Shown: positions 1-6,266 of the stretch, in pieces
Layout of the letters: each line of letters starts with the position of its first letter
Position numbering within the stretch: position 1 is the stretch's first letter
IMG/VR virus record: IMGVR_UViG_3300038701_001456
Coordinates: 1-21,371 of that record
Source of the DNA: a virus
DNA: 21,371 bases
Direction: 5' to 3' (one strand)
Translations under genes and position numbers: made by a program
The notes under the pieces: model-generated
The model's input: the letters and a program-made list of their open reading frames with translations, nothing else
Databases searched by the model: none
What the model was told of the DNA's origin: nothing

Positions 1-503
1 AAGTACCCTAAGGCATTTGTTATCGTAGCTACAACGACACCACCGCTTAAATAATTAATAGTAACATCTGAATCTACATTAGAGCTACTAAGTAAGGGTA
101 TAGTAAGTGTTCCATCTGCATAGGCCTGTATGTAATCATTAGATCCAGCGTAAAAAGACTTTCCGTTAAGTAAACCAGTAAAGTTTGGGTTAAATCCGTC
201 TTCATAATAACCAGCTCCTTCCACACATATGTATTCAGCATTAACCTCTGACTGAACTACATCGTTTATAGAGCCATTTAAAGCGGTTCTTAGCACCAAC
301 ACCTCTATATCTTTAGTATAGAAATCATTTACAAGAGGACTTACATCTATGTATTTTTGTACATCAAATGATAGGCTATAACTCTTTATTAATTCAAAAG
401 AACCACTGAACCCGTAATACCCTATCTCTAAAGATAATATAGCACCATCATCATAGTTATTGTTGCTTATAAAATATGGTGTTCTTGTTACTATTAATGA
501 CAT
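1..503 (-). CDS. Phage structural (probable tail) protein, C-terminus cut by window edge
   Basis: A leftward frame starts at ATG 503-501 and stays open for 167 codons to the left edge, so the C-terminus is missing. The start overlaps the stop of the preceding gene as TAATG, so the two are translationally coupled. The protein begins MSLIVTRTPYFIS and is rich in Ser, Asn, Val, Tyr and Gly in alternating patterns that suggest beta structure. There is no signal peptide or membrane segment. A stretch near residues 50-60 (YIDVSPLVNDFY) resembles a motif in tail-associated proteins of other Bacteroidetes phages, but I cannot name the family. Its place after tail-completion-like genes supports a virion role; the exact function is unknown. 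Confidence 0.6.
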   Translation of the reverse strand, partial: MSLIVTRTPYFISNNNYDDGAILSLEIGYYGFSGSFELIKSYSLSFDVQKYIDVSPLVNDFYTKDIEVLVLRTALNGSINDVVQSEVNAEYICVEGAGYYEDGFNPNFTGLLNGKSFYAGSNDYIQAYADGTLTIPLLSSSNVDSDVTINYLSGGVVVATITNALGY

Positions 504-1024
504 TATTTAGTGTTTTTTAAGCTATTTAATAAATCCTTCTCAAATGCTCTTGTTAATTTATCTTTTATCAAAGGTCTCTGCTCTTTAGCGATTCTATCCA
601 TAAACCCACTACCCTTGTAGTTATATTTTTTTAATAAACCTTTCTGACTTATAGATTTAGCTATCCTAAAAACCATTCTATCATACTCAGTTGTTTTTCC
701 TTTGCCTTTATACTTAGCGAATGTAGAATTACCATAACTATTCTTTACTAATGGTCTAATTCCTTTTGCTTCAGCCCATTCTCTAATTCTTTTTATTTTA
801 CCAAAGCTATTCCTACTTGACTTAGCTCTACTAGCACCGCTGTTTAAGGCTTTTGCGTATTCGTTAGCGTATATGTTTAACTCATTCACTAGTCTTTTAT
901 ATCCAAAAGACTTATCCAACTCTCCAGTAGCTTTAAATCCTTCTACGCTAGCCTCTCTTTTAAGCCTTGTAACAATATCTTCACCGATTTCTTCTAATGC
1001 GTTGTTTAGGTTTGGTGTTTCCAT
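503..1024 (-). CDS. HK97 gp10-like tail-completion / head-tail joining protein
   Basis: A 173-aa basic protein with no membrane segment. I chose ATG 1024 (METPNLNNAL), which overlaps the upstream stop as TAATG; a TTG two codons earlier is also possible. The N-terminal half has the pattern of HK97 gp10-like proteins: an amphipathic helix (residues 5-25), a TGELDKSF segment matching the family's 'TG.L..S' motif, then a beta segment and YAKALNSGAS, which corresponds to the family's 'YA..lE.G' motif. The C-terminal half is Lys/Arg-rich helix. Such proteins cap or complete the tail at the neck. The assignment rests on motif resemblance and on neighbouring tail genes; another minor tail protein remains possible. 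Confidence 0.55.
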   Translation of the reverse strand: METPNLNNALEEIGEDIVTRLKREASVEGFKATGELDKSFGYKRLVNELNIYANEYAKALNSGASRAKSSRNSFGKIKRIREWAEAKGIRPLVKNSYGNSTFAKYKGKGKTTEYDRMVFRIAKSISQKGLLKKYNYKGSGFMDRIAKEQRPLIKDKLTRAFEKDLLNSLKNTK

Positions 1025-1482
1025 TAACAAATGCTTATGCCGTTTTTAACCTGTATTGTAACATTTAACTCATATCCAGCTAATACATTGCTAAATCTGT
1101 CTATAAATGGCGTTAGTGTTGGTGTTGTTGTGACTTGGTAATAATCCTTAAATAAATCACCTCTCATCATTAATGAAACTAGCCTATTACCAACCTCGAA
1201 TTGAGTATTTAGTGCATCTTGTAAGTTATTGTTACCATAAAAATCATCACCTTCTGTTTGCTTGTTGTTTACATCAACTAAGTCAGCCATTATAACTTTA
1301 ATATCAAACTCTATAATATTCTTTAAATGCCTTGCATCACCTAGAACAATATGTGATAAGGGGAATATTGTTGTTTTATCTAAATCAACATCAGACACAT
1401 CTCCAAAAGTAACTGTGTTTACACCCACAGTGTTTCTAAGCGTCTCTTTAAGTGTATCTAATATTCTATAAATGTGATTCAT
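1024..1482 (-). CDS. Probable tail terminator / neck protein
   Basis: A 152-aa soluble protein. Its ATG (1482-1480) overlaps as TAATG the stop of the -1 frame of the upstream gene, not the stop of that gene's zero frame. Its own stop overlaps the gp10-like gene the same way. An N-terminal helix (IYRILDTLKETLRN) is followed by alternating beta strands and a central helix near 'NTQFEVGNRLVSLM'. This size and layout fits tail terminator proteins, which stop tail-tube growth, and the position next to a gp10-like gene agrees. No diagnostic motif is visible, so the name is an inference from fold pattern and synteny. Confidence 0.45.
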   Translation of the reverse strand: MNHIYRILDTLKETLRNTVGVNTVTFGDVSDVDLDKTTIFPLSHIVLGDARHLKNIIEFDIKVIMADLVDVNNKQTEGDDFYGNNNLQDALNTQFEVGNRLVSLMMRGDLFKDYYQVTTTPTLTPFIDRFSNVLAGYELNVTIQVKNGISIC

Positions 1483-1742
1483 TATTTTAGGCTTAATTTC
1501 ATTAACTTATTCTCTAACTCATTCTTTTCTTTCTCGTACTCAAGATACATCATACATTGGTGTAATGGAAGTCCTGTAACTTCATCAATCTTTCTAACAT
1601 CTCCCTTTGCGAGAGTATAGATTGCTTGATATCCTCCCCATTTCTTTCCGAAGGATTGTCTGATTGATTCTCCTCTTTCTCCTGTAACTGTTGTAGTGTA
1701 TAATCCAGAGTATAAATCCCTAATTTTTTCGCTAAATTGTAA
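1482..1742 (-). CDS. -1 frame extension of the tail chaperone gene (gpGT analogue)
   Basis: From the T-run the -1 frame stays open from codon 1742-1740 to TAA 1484-1482, giving 86 residues. A -1 shift after codon 171 would yield a 257-aa fusion. The extension looks like real protein: a Gly/Trp/Tyr-rich segment FGKKWGGYQAIYTLAKGDVR, then a KIDEVTGLPLHQC segment and a charged coiled coil (YEKEKNELENKL). It has no ATG, GTG or TTG codon until an ATG ATG pair at 1553-1548, only 23 codons from the end. Its stop forms TAATG with the next gene. Both facts favour frameshifting over an independent start. An internal non-standard start or an indel artefact are the alternatives. Confidence 0.7.
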   Translation of the reverse strand, partial: LQFSEKIRDLYSGLYTTTVTGERGESIRQSFGKKWGGYQAIYTLAKGDVRKIDEVTGLPLHQCMMYLEYEKEKNELENKLMKLSLK

Positions 1743-2254
1743 AAAAAAACCCTTGCTCCAAAAACAACATCTAAAGGTGTATCCCTCATAACCTCAGCCA
1801 TAAAGTCAGTGCCATTATAGTCGTGTATCAAGTATCCTTGCTTATTCTCAAATGATATAGGTCTATACAGAACAGCCATAGCTCTATGAAGGTTCTCCTC
1901 ATCGTAAATATATCTCTCTAAATCTTCATATTCACCATAGGTCATTTTATCTAGGTTTGGTATTAATCCAAAATGAACAACCTTACCATCAGTTCCTTTT
2001 AAGGAAAATTTATCAACCCTATTACACTTTGTGTTAAGAACACTTGTTATATGCTGTAATAACACATCTATAGTGCTTACTGGCAATTTATGTATGTCTT
2101 TAATAGGTGTATTGCAAAATATCTCTATTGTTTTTAGGTTTAAGAATGTATCGTCATTATTATCTTTATTCTTCTCTAATATCTTATGATACTTCTGCCA
2201 TTGAGATAGTTTTACAGCTCTTAAAGTTTGCGGTACTTCTAAATTTACTTTCAT
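1550..2254 (-). CDS. Tail-assembly-chaperone-like protein, zero-frame product (gpG analogue)
   Basis: The unshifted product is 234 aa and starts at ATG 2254, the first gene of the leftward structural operon. Conserved-looking parts are YGEYEDLERYIYDEENLHRAM (around residues 107-127) and the adjacent AVLYRPISF, a pattern I associate with a protein coded just before tail genes in Bacteroidetes phages. At codon 171 the frame crosses a run of nine T (1749-1741 read leftward) after GGG. The zero frame continues 63 more codons to TGA at 1552-1550, with a Gln/Glu-rich tail. The -1 frame is open for 86 codons. This G/GT arrangement is typical of tail assembly chaperones, which bind the tape measure protein during tail assembly. 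The family name is inferred, not proven. Confidence 0.6.
   Translation of the reverse strand: MKVNLEVPQTLRAVKLSQWQKYHKILEKNKDNNDDTFLNLKTIEIFCNTPIKDIHKLPVSTIDVLLQHITSVLNTKCNRVDKFSLKGTDGKVVHFGLIPNLDKMTYGEYEDLERYIYDEENLHRAMAVLYRPISFENKQGYLIHDYNGTDFMAEVMRDTPLDVVFGARVFFYNLAKKLGIYTLDYTLQQLQEKEENQSDNPSERNGEDIKQSILSQREMLERLMKLQDFHYTNV
1741..1752 (-). other. Candidate -1 ribosomal frameshift (slippery) site
   Basis: Read leftward, GGG is followed by nine T. In the zero frame (AGG GTT TTT TTT TAC) this contains T TTT TTT, which fits the X XXY YYZ slippery rule. A -1 shift here leads straight into the 86-codon extension. The homopolymer could also allow polymerase slippage. I did not find an obvious downstream pseudoknot by eye. 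Confidence 0.6.
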
Positions 2255-2270
2255 ATTACTATAACAATAA

Positions 2271-2312
2271 GTGTTAAAATTGTGTTAAAGGCTTTTTATT
2301 ATCAAAATAATA
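2271..2312. repeat. Operator-like repeats between divergent operons
   Basis: In the 91-bp gap between divergent genes, GTGTTAAA occurs at 2271-2278 and 2282-2289, 11 bp apart, so on the same face of the helix. A perfect 7-bp inverted repeat, TTATTAT/ATAATAA with a CAAA loop, follows at about 2297-2314. The position suits a regulator of both operons. In such AT-rich DNA either pattern could be chance. Confidence 0.3.
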
Positions 2313-2314
2313 AC

Positions 2315-2322
2315 TATATTTG
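2315..2322 (+). promoter_or_regulatory. Bacteroidetes -7 box for the rightward cluster
   Basis: TATATTTG matches the Bacteroidetes -7 consensus TAnnTTTG exactly and lies 23 bp before the ATG at 2346, leaving a short leader. No good TTG lies 19 bp upstream (the region is T-rich), so the -33 element is weak. Confidence 0.45.
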
Positions 2323-2345
2323 CTTAAACAATAAATAAATACACT

Positions 2346-2528
2346 ATGAATATATTAGATAATTTAATAAGTCAAGTACCAGATGACGTTAATTTACAAG
2401 AAATAGAGAATCCTTATAAGATTATTGTTGGTAAGACAGAGTTTAATAAAATTAAACATTTACTAGATAAAGAACAAAAATATAAAGGATACAAGGTTTG
2501 TATTTTTGATGAAGTACAAAAAAAATAA
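2346..2528 (+). CDS. Small hypothetical phage protein
   Basis: A 60-aa soluble protein, first gene of the rightward cluster, 23 bp after a TAnnTTTG box. The sequence (MNILDNLISQVPDDVN at the start) alternates helix and strand with a Lys-rich end. There is no membrane segment, Cys pair or recognisable motif. As the promoter-proximal small gene next to a DnaA-C-like gene it may be an early accessory protein. I do not recognise the family. Confidence 0.55.
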   Translation: MNILDNLISQVPDDVNLQEIENPYKIIVGKTEFNKIKHLLDKEQKYKGYKVCIFDEVQKK

Positions 2529-2589
2529 CATATATTTAATACAAATAAACAATAAATAAAACTGATAAATTATATTAAAAATAAGTGAA

Positions 2590-3126
2590 ATGAAATACAA
2601 CAAAGAAAAGGCAGATGATTTAGCTAAAGAGTTTATGGAGAAAACAAATATAAACGTATTCTCAAAATCTAGGAAGGCAGAACAGGTGTTTTTAAGAACT
2701 TTATTCTATAAAGTGTTAGTCCACTATAATAGAATGATTGACAAAGATATAGAGGAATGGTACAAAGAACATGGAGTGTCTAAAAACAGAAGTTCTATAT
2801 ACATTGCGCTTACTAAGATAAATATGTATTATAAGATAAATGATAATTTTAGAGATGCTTATGATATGTACTTTAAAGATAAGCTAAAGAAGAGAATTGC
2901 TTTAGAGAAGGCAAAGATAAAAGCACTAGATGCTATCAAAACAGATAGAGTTAAATCGCCTAAGAAATATAAAGATGCTTTAGATTTACTTATAGATAGC
3001 ATTGAGTTTGATAAAAGAAAAGAGATATATGACCTAGTCAGTTTAAGAGTGAAATCTTGGGAATGGAAAGCAAAAGACAAGTGTCAAGTAATTGAAGGTT
3101 ATAGCCCATTGGAAGGAGCATTTTAA
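2590..3126 (+). CDS. DnaA C-terminal-like helix-turn-helix protein
   Basis: A 178-aa basic, mostly helical protein. Residues about 26-88 follow the layout of the DnaA domain IV (Bac_DnaA_C) HTH: SRKAEQVFLRTLFYKVL matches the family's 'R+...Y+AR' helix, a middle helix ends in EEWYKEHGVS, and KNRSSIYIALTKINMYYKIN matches the 'RDHSTVlhA..ki' recognition helix. The classic Asp-His-Ser is replaced by Arg-Ser-Ser. Such small phage proteins are presumed DNA-binding, in replication initiation or regulation. The C-terminal 90 residues are Lys-rich helix of unknown role. Family membership is my reading of the pattern and should be confirmed by profile search. Confidence 0.5.
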   Translation: MKYNKEKADDLAKEFMEKTNINVFSKSRKAEQVFLRTLFYKVLVHYNRMIDKDIEEWYKEHGVSKNRSSIYIALTKINMYYKINDNFRDAYDMYFKDKLKKRIALEKAKIKALDAIKTDRVKSPKKYKDALDLLIDSIEFDKRKEIYDLVSLRVKSWEWKAKDKCQVIEGYSPLEGAF

Positions 3127-3157
3127 GTATTATAAATAAAATTTTAAAACAAGTATT

Positions 3158-3322
3158 ATGAAAACAACATGGAAAATTAGAAACGTTAAGAAAACGACTA
3201 TTGATGATGAATACACTGAAGTAACTTTTAAAGATTACAGAGGTGAGTGGACTGTTAAATTAGATAATCCTAGACACTTTATAGAGGATTTAGATAAGTT
3301 TGCTAACTATAAAGGATTGTGA
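3158..3322 (+). CDS. Small hypothetical protein
   Basis: A 54-aa frame from ATG 3158 to TGA 3322, 31 bp after the DnaA-C-like gene. It is charged and looks coding: MKTTWKIRNVKK, a strand-rich middle (TEVTFKDYRGEWTVKL) and a C-terminal helix (FIEDLDKFANY). No membrane segment or known motif. Its regular amphipathic pattern and placement in line with its neighbours support a real gene; the function is unknown. Confidence 0.5.
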   Translation: MKTTWKIRNVKKTTIDDEYTEVTFKDYRGEWTVKLDNPRHFIEDLDKFANYKGL

Positions 3323-3387
3323 TAAATTTAAAGCTAAATAAAATAACAGAAAAGAAATGAAACACAAAAAAGAGATTTACGAAAAAA

Positions 3388-3594
3388 ATGAAACGTAGAG
3401 ACTTTGGAGAAAGTATGTGTGATGAAACTAAATTAAAGGTGTTAAACTTTGTTGAACTACAATTGCGTTTACACAATGCTAGCCAACAACGTGAATTGTT
3501 AATTGCGTATAATTTGGATTTTTACAAAGGAATACACGATGTAACTTTAGAACATATAGAACAAAAAGTAGATAAATACCTTAGCAATTTATAG
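3388..3594 (+). CDS. Small hypothetical protein
   Basis: A 68-aa mostly helical protein. The first ATG (3388) is used; a second in-frame ATG at residue 10 (3415) would give 59 aa. It contains a long helix (KLKVLNFVELQLRLHNASQQ) and a C-terminal helix (LEHIEQKVDKYLSNL). No domain recognised. It ends just before a TAACGGAnnnGTATA motif that also flanks a cassette-like gene at 11.8 kb, so it may lie at the edge of an inserted segment. Confidence 0.45.
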   Translation: MKRRDFGESMCDETKLKVLNFVELQLRLHNASQQRELLIAYNLDFYKGIHDVTLEHIEQKVDKYLSNL

Positions 3595-3612
3595 TGGCTA
3601 ACGGAAAAGTAT

Positions 3613-3822
3613 ATGAAATTTAAACGGATAGATATGATAGATTTTGGAAAATACAAAGGTAAAAGTTTTGAATACGTTTTAAACGAGTTGGAGGATTACT
3701 CTTACTTGGTTTGGATGAATGAAATAGGTAAGAAAGTTCCTAATAATATATTTAATGAAGCGTTTAAAATGTATCAAAACGAATTAATAACACCAAGTAC
3801 TAATGAATTACTTAATGGGTAG
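3613..3822 (+). CDS. ExoX-like C-terminal domain (DUF3820-type) small protein
   Basis: A 69-aa protein. Residues about 9-36 carry the pattern of the small domain found at the end of ExoX-type exonucleases and in DUF3820 proteins: IDFGKYKGKSFEYVL, then YSYLVWM, corresponding to 'fGKykGk...d....YL.W'. Here the domain stands alone without a nuclease domain, so it probably binds nucleic acid or a partner rather than cutting. The ATG lies inside the motif TAACGGAAAAGTATATG (3599-3615), suggesting the gene may have arrived as a cassette. The domain match is fairly clear; the role is unknown. Confidence 0.5.
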   Translation: MKFKRIDMIDFGKYKGKSFEYVLNELEDYSYLVWMNEIGKKVPNNIFNEAFKMYQNELITPSTNELLNG

Positions 3823-3876
3823 TTTATTTTTTATATACATTGTTGCGTTGTCGTTTTAATTTACTAAAATAACAAT

Positions 3877-3933
3877 ATGTGGTACTACAAAGGAAAGATA
3901 ATTAGTAATAGAGAAGATTTATATTTATTATAA
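3877..3933 (+). CDS. Possible 18-aa peptide
   Basis: ATG 3877 opens an 18-codon frame ending at TAA 3933 that begins MWYYKGKIISN. The start resembles the first residues of longer small phage proteins with a 'WYYKGK' opening, so it may be a truncated relative. Very short and uncertain. Confidence 0.2.
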   Translation: MWYYKGKIISNREDLYLL

Positions 3934-3954
3934 CAACTACTATAAATAAATCTT

Positions 3955-4044
3955 ATGGTAAAACTAACTTCTATATTATTTTCTTATAATAGTAAAACAG
4001 TTGATAACTTTTCTGTTATATTATTGAATGGGACGAAACTGTAA
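3955..4044 (+). CDS. Possible 29-aa leader peptide coupled to the next gene
   Basis: The frame from ATG 3955 (MVKLTSILFSYNSK) ends at TAA 4042-4044, whose last A is the first base of the ATG of the following gene (TAATG). This overlap, used repeatedly in this genome for coupled genes, is the main support. No motif is visible. Confidence 0.3.
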   Translation: MVKLTSILFSYNSKTVDNFSVILLNGTKL

Positions 4045-4310
4045 TGGAACGGCTGAATTTAATAAGTAACCATTTAGATAATCTGATAAAGTATTATGAT
4101 ATATCTTCTAACAAAGTTAAGAAGGATATCAATAAGATACTTTTGAAGATTCATAAAGAGAAACCTCTTACCCAAAAAGAGGTTGAACGTATTAAACAAT
4201 ACTCATTCAGATATAGAATGATTATAGAATCTAATCATACAAATACTACTGCTAGATTAGATAGAATATATCGTAAACCTTTAACATCTCCTAATAACGA
4301 TATTGTTTGA
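4044..4310 (+). CDS. Hypothetical helical basic protein
   Basis: An 88-aa basic protein, pI probably high, predicted almost all helix: MERLNLISNHLDNLIKYY, a Lys-rich middle helix, then a third helix and a polar tail. Its start overlaps the stop of a 29-codon frame as TAATG. Its stop is at the first bases of a 49-bp tandem repeat. It could be a small DNA-binding protein, but no HTH or other motif is clear. Confidence 0.45.
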   Translation: MERLNLISNHLDNLIKYYDISSNKVKKDINKILLKIHKEKPLTQKEVERIKQYSFRYRMIIESNHTNTTARLDRIYRKPLTSPNNDIV

Positions 4311-4406
4311 ATTCATTGAAATAGCTAACTAACACTTTCAAAGATTCATTTTACGTTGAATTCATTTAATTGACTAACTAACATATTAAGTAATTCATTT
4401 TACGTC
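4309..4406. repeat. Two tandem 49-bp imperfect repeats
   Basis: Unit 1 (4309-4357) and unit 2 (4358-4406) match at 38 of 49 positions. Conserved blocks are GAATTCATT at the start, CTAACTAACA in the middle and ATTCATTTTACGT at the end. ATTCATT thus occurs four times at spacings of 33, 16 and 33 bp. The units lie in the 176-bp gap after the 88-aa gene, where I find no other gene. An iteron-like or operator role is possible. Confidence 0.65.
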
Positions 4407-4486
4407 AAATCAATTCTAAGCCATTATAACTATCTTTTAGTATCTTAGTATCAAAAATAAATTTAAGTTGATTAGGAGTGTTTAAA

Positions 4487-4555
4487 ATGATGAAATTTGG
4501 GAGGTTTATACTTCCAAAAATAACTCAATCTAATTCTCAATACATTAAAAAATAA
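4487..4555 (+). CDS. Possible 22-aa peptide before the terminator
   Basis: A frame from ATG ATG (4487-4492) to TAA 4555 encodes a basic 22-aa peptide starting MMKFGRFILPK. It is the last possible gene of the rightward cluster, 36 bp before a hairpin terminator. Coding status is uncertain. Confidence 0.2.
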   Translation: MMKFGRFILPKITQSNSQYIKK

Positions 4556-4591
4556 TTGCTCTACAAATGTAGAATGAGAACAGATAAAAAA

Positions 4592-4611
4592 AAGGTGGTT
4601 TTTACCACCTT
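4592..4611. terminator. Bidirectional rho-independent terminator
   Basis: AAGGTGGT (4592-4599), loop TTTT, ACCACCTT (4604-4611) forms a perfect 8-bp stem. The left flank is A-rich, giving a strong U-tract for leftward transcripts; the right flank is T-rich for rightward ones. It sits between converging gene clusters and can end both. Confidence 0.75.
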
Positions 4612-4618
4612 AATTTAA

Positions 4619-4687
4619 TTATTTTAAGTTATTGATTAACTTAATTAACTCCTTTTTATCTTTGTTTGTCTCCACTAGTGTATTCAT
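4619..4687 (-). CDS. Possible 22-aa peptide, last in leftward early operon
   Basis: ATG 4687 to TAA 4619 encodes a charged helical 22-aa peptide (MNTLVETNKDKKELIKLINN). It is the final frame before the terminator and is spaced from the gene upstream like its neighbours. No function recognised; short but plausible. Confidence 0.35.
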   Translation of the reverse strand: MNTLVETNKDKKELIKLINNLK

Positions 4688-4698
4688 GTTATTTTATT

Positions 4699-4863
4699 TT
4701 ATAGGTTATTTATCCAGTCTTTTAATACTTTAATACTTTCGTCATTGACTGCGAAATAGTTTGTACCTTTACCGTTGCAAAGTATTTTGATACTATCCTG
4801 TTTATTTACTTTGCCTAATTTGTTTAAATTGTCTTTGTAGTATTTTATATCTTTTTTATTCAT
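4699..4863 (-). CDS. Small hypothetical protein
   Basis: A 54-aa protein from ATG 4863 to TAA 4699, with a Lys-rich helix (MNKKDIKYYKDNLNKLGK), a strand pair around KILCNGKGTNYFAV and a C-terminal helix (ESIKVLKDWI). The pattern and in-line position, 7 bp after the next upstream gene, support coding. No family recognised. Confidence 0.5.
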   Translation of the reverse strand: MNKKDIKYYKDNLNKLGKVNKQDSIKILCNGKGTNYFAVNDESIKVLKDWINNL

Positions 4864-4870
4864 CTTATTT

Positions 4871-5065
4871 TTATTTGATTGTTATATATTCAATACTTTT
4901 TAAAGTACTTACTACCCTAAAATATTGGTAGAGTTTTTTATACTTTTTATAATCGTTTGTCAAGACGTAATTTGTCACGATATTATCTTTGTTTACGTCA
5001 AAAAATAAAAAGTCTTTTTTGCTTTTTAGTATCTTTGCTGCTGTAGCTGTTTTAATTTGTATCAT
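4871..5065 (-). CDS. Small hypothetical protein
   Basis: A 64-aa basic protein starting at ATG 5065, 4 bp after the stop of the 275-aa gene. It has an N-terminal TATAAKIL helix, a DFLFFDVNKDNIVTNYVL strand pair and a Tyr/Lys-rich helix. It belongs to the same leftward operon. Function not recognised. Confidence 0.5.
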   Translation of the reverse strand: MIQIKTATAAKILKSKKDFLFFDVNKDNIVTNYVLTNDYKKYKKLYQYFRVVSTLKSIEYITIK

Positions 5066-5069
5066 TGTT

Positions 5070-5897
5070 TTATATGTTTAAAGATTTTCTTATTAAGTTT
5101 ATTTCTTGCATTTCTATATTATGACATCCAGCTTTTAAAATACCGTTGCACGCTGTTATCAAATATTTGTTATCTACCTTTTGCCCTATTGCTTTTTTAT
5201 GGTCGATTAAATTAAGTAACCTTTGAGCCTCTTTTTTATCTATTTTAACGCCTTGGCTGGTTTCTATTGTATTGCTATCTAATAACCTTAAAAAATCTTT
5301 TCCAGTCTTATTTCTAAAATAACTTATTTCTAAATTACGCCACTTTTTAAGATTTTCTTTTATAGCTTTTTTGGCTCTTTGTTGCTCTTTAATTTGAGCT
5401 TTTTTTATTTGTTGTTCTAAATTATCGTAATTTTCTGTAAAGTCTTTGTAAAGTCTTAAAATTTCCCTATGCTCTTTTACTTTTTTAAGTTTGGTTTTTT
5501 GCTTTTTATACTCTACAAAATCAAAATACATTTTAAAAGTACTGTTAATTTGATTAAGATAATATTCTTTTGTTTTTCTCGCTTTGGTTAATTTTTTTAG
5601 ATAGTTTTTTATATCGCTTAAAACTATTTTTGTATCTGTTTTGGTTATGAAAAACTGTTTTTTGTTACTTGTTGCACTATCTACCAAATTAATGTGTTTA
5701 GCTGTACTATTGCTGTAGCCTTTATCATTTATCAAGATAGTTTCATTATCTAAAAATTGAGCCAATAAATAATGATAGCCGTAAGAGTAAAGTTTATTTT
5801 TTTCAAAAAACATATTACTGTTTGATGTTCGCCCGTGTGACTGTTGCTGTAGATTAAATACATGTACTATTTCGCTATTTGTAAAGACTGTTTTCAT
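5070..5897 (-). CDS. Conserved phage/plasmid protein of unknown function (275 aa)
   Basis: A 275-aa protein with two parts. Residues about 1-95 resemble a domain I have seen in many phage and plasmid proteins: TNSEIVHVFNLQQQSHGRTS, then MFFEKNKLYSYGYHYLLAQF, TILINDKGYSNSTAKHINLV and a short link to a strand. The invariant-looking features are the GRTS turn, 'YSYGYHYLLA' and 'YSNSTAKH'. The rest is Lys/Glu-rich helix, partly coiled coil. No catalytic motif is obvious. It is the largest gene of a leftward operon that follows a strong promoter, so it is probably made early and may act in host takeover. The biochemical role is unknown. Confidence 0.6.
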   Translation of the reverse strand: MKTVFTNSEIVHVFNLQQQSHGRTSNSNMFFEKNKLYSYGYHYLLAQFLDNETILINDKGYSNSTAKHINLVDSATSNKKQFFITKTDTKIVLSDIKNYLKKLTKARKTKEYYLNQINSTFKMYFDFVEYKKQKTKLKKVKEHREILRLYKDFTENYDNLEQQIKKAQIKEQQRAKKAIKENLKKWRNLEISYFRNKTGKDFLRLLDSNTIETSQGVKIDKKEAQRLLNLIDHKKAIGQKVDNKYLITACNGILKAGCHNIEMQEINLIRKSLNI

Positions 5898-5909
5898 TTT
5901 ATTTTATTT

Positions 5910-6086
5910 TTATTTGTTTAATTTCTTTTTAAATATTTTTTTGCTTTTTAATTCTTTGTAAAAGTCAATTTTTGATTGTGTAATTTCTATTTTTATTTGA
6001 TTCTCTAAATTAGCTAATTTGCTAGCCAAATACCAATCGTCCCGCAATTCCGCGTAATTGTAAAGCTCTTTGATAATTTCTTGCAT
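5910..6086 (-). CDS. Small hypothetical basic protein
   Basis: A 58-aa helical protein from ATG 6086 to TAA 5910: MQEIIKELYNYAELRDDWYL, then a long amphipathic helix and a Lys-rich end. GC is locally higher near the start (GCGGAATTGCGGGACG), which also fits coding. It is second in the leftward operon. Function unknown. Confidence 0.5.
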   Translation of the reverse strand: MQEIIKELYNYAELRDDWYLASKLANLENQIKIEITQSKIDFYKELKSKKIFKKKLNK

Positions 6087-6105
6087 GGTTTTTTATTTTT
6101 ATGGT

Positions 6106-6213
6106 TTAATAATTGTTTTTAATGTTCTTAATTACTGCCAAAACATACTTAAAAGAAGCAATAATAAAAGAAGCAATAAAAATTGAAATGATAATAGTTG
6201 TTAAAATTTTCAT
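6106..6213 (-). CDS. Small single-span membrane peptide
   Basis: A 35-aa peptide from ATG 6213 to TAA 6106. Residues 3-28 are almost all hydrophobic (ILTTIIISIFIASFIIASF...), enough for one membrane helix, followed by a basic end (KNIKNNY) expected on the cytoplasmic side. It starts about 24 bp downstream of a strong promoter and is first in the operon. Small early membrane peptides in phages can act on host membrane functions or exclusion, but nothing here defines the role. Confidence 0.45.
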   Translation of the reverse strand: MKILTTIIISIFIASFIIASFKYVLAVIKNIKNNY

Positions 6214-6236
6214 GATATAGTTTTTTAATTACATGA

Positions 6237-6266
6237 CAAAGATAAAACTATTTTTTAATAAAACAA
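6237..6266 (-). promoter_or_regulatory. Bacteroidetes promoter for the leftward early operon
   Basis: Read leftward, TTG (6266-6264), a 19-bp spacer and TATCTTTG (6244-6237) match the Bacteroidetes consensus TTG-N19-TAnnTTTG exactly. The expected start of transcription is near 6230, leaving a leader of about 16 nt before ATG 6213. Confidence 0.75.

Noticed and set aside
1262-1471. Rightward open frame of about 69 codons
   Set aside because: It lies wholly inside a well-placed leftward gene with TAATG overlaps at both ends; Ser/Leu/Ile-rich composition is typical of antisense frames.
2859-3080. Leftward open frame inside the DnaA-C-like gene
   Set aside because: Antisense of a clearly coding rightward gene; Ser/Phe/Leu-rich shadow.
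3357-3398. 12-codon frame before the 68-aa gene
   Set aside because: Too short, overlaps the next start in another frame, and has no conserved pattern.
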